From contig NZ_CP066339.1 in NCBI RefSeq assembly GCF_016406125.1, positions 5,132,105 through 5,196,104 of the forward strand: a DNA stretch of 64,000 nt, read 5' to 3'. Positions 63,456 to 64,000 of this stretch are shown here, in pieces. A program made the position numbers and the translations under genes. Under the pieces are notes generated by a model. That model was not told the origin of the DNA. It did not search any database and was given only the letters and a program-made list of their open reading frames with translations. This DNA is from Alicyclobacillus sp. SO9. Lineage in GTDB: Bacteria; Bacillota; Bacilli; Alicyclobacillales; Alicyclobacillaceae. Within the stretch, counting starts at the first letter, position 1. Each line of letters opens with the position of its first letter.

Positions 63456-64000
63456 TACGCCACCCCCTTTTTTTCATAAAACACACTAGGCTCCATTATA
63501 AGAAGTCTGCCTGTACAAAGTCAACTTTTTTGGCCTGGTAAATTTCCCATACCGTCAGGTATTCGCAAAAGTTCGAGATTTTTCACAAAAAATCGGCGTC
63601 TTAGCCCCAGGAACAAATCTGCAACTATTCTTTACTTATCCACAAAAACAACATAACGCGTCCGAAAAATGTACTTATAGAAAGAAAGTTATGCACATGT
63701 GAATAAACAAACCCCCAGCCTGTTCATCTCACAAATGAGAAGTCTGTGAAATTGTGGACAATTCGTCTGATTCATTGCCTATTATCGACAGAATCTGATA
63801 TGATTAGACTTGCTCTTATAGACGGAATCTGTGAATAAGTTGATTTTTCCACAACGTTACCCACAAGCTGTGGATAACTCATTCCACACCCTATGTATAT
63901 GTTAATTATTTATCCACACGTTGTTAACAACTTTGTGTTGATCCGTGTATAACTCAATTCTTTCCTTATCCATTCTTTCTTCAGGGGGTTCATTTTAACC
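63456..64000. other. oriC region with DnaA-box cluster
   Basis: About 545 AT-rich bases between rpmH and the expected dnaA. DnaA boxes TTATNCACA are perfect at 63636, 63689 and 63910 (plus) and 63869-63877 (minus). Near matches lie at 63857 (TTACCCACA), 63944 (minus, one mismatch) and about 63753. The window ends with CAGGGGGTTCATTTTAACC, a ribosome site for a dnaA start just outside. Matches the rpmH-dnaA origin arrangement of Bacillales. Confidence 0.88.

Overview
This looks like the chromosome of a spore-forming, low-to-moderate-GC Bacillales bacterium, most likely an Alicyclobacillus relative. The right half is the conserved segment next to oriC. Read leftwards from the origin, all or nearly all on the minus strand, it holds a DnaA-box cluster, rpmH-rnpA-yidD-yidC(spoIIIJ)-jag-mnmE-mnmG-rsmG-noc-parA(soj)-parB(spo0J), DUF554 and DUF4446 genes, yyaC, DUF951, ychF, rpsF-ssb-rpsR, a MazG-like gene, yybS, rplI, dnaB, the walRKHIJ operon, htrA and rlmH. 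dnaA should start just beyond base 64000. Genus and strain are inferred; there is no rRNA gene in the window.

Bases 1-4.6 kb hold a coiled-coil gene, a VanRS-like two-component system with phased direct repeats upstream, and an SDR oxidoreductase. Bases 22-35 kb are an accessory stretch: a coiled-coil protein, glutamate decarboxylase, a ribbon-helix-helix/SPFH gene pair, a 5'-truncated GLUG-repeat surface protein, an orphan D12-class DNA adenine methylase, an MMPL transporter, an MDR-family oxidoreductase and a DEAD-box helicase. Three copies of a GATC-hairpin repeat lie at 22 kb (one) and 33 kb (a tandem pair).

The most unusual part is about 4.6-21.4 kb. It reads like a gene-cassette array: short, functionally unrelated genes (retropepsin pairs, HIT, Nudix, VOC, DinB, lipoproteins, tiny membrane proteins, an ECF sigma/anti-sigma pair, an arginase-fold enzyme), almost all in one orientation. 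Nearly every unit is separated from the next by the same short element. On the plus strand this is CTGCCC, a 32-nt (range 32-36) non-conserved spacer, then TGTATATTYATG; it usually sits 28-53 nt after a stop codon. Fifteen complete or degenerate copies and one half copy are visible. Two group II introns, one an ORF-less ribozyme with domains 3, 5 and 6 visible and one apparently truncated, have their 5' ends exactly 9 nt from this element. An IS21-family element with a clear 5-bp target duplication splits the anti-sigma gene. Several cassette genes are decaying. No integrase lies in the window, so a cassette-capturing system is inference from the layout.

In the core region the genes form functional groups: cell-wall homeostasis signalling (walRKHIJ with htrA), replication and single-strand binding (dnaB, ssb), chromosome segregation and nucleoid occlusion (parA/parB, parS sites, noc), tRNA U34 modification (mnmE, mnmG), membrane-protein insertion (yidC, jag) and ribosome biogenesis (rpmH, rpsF, rpsR, rplI, rlmH, rsmG).
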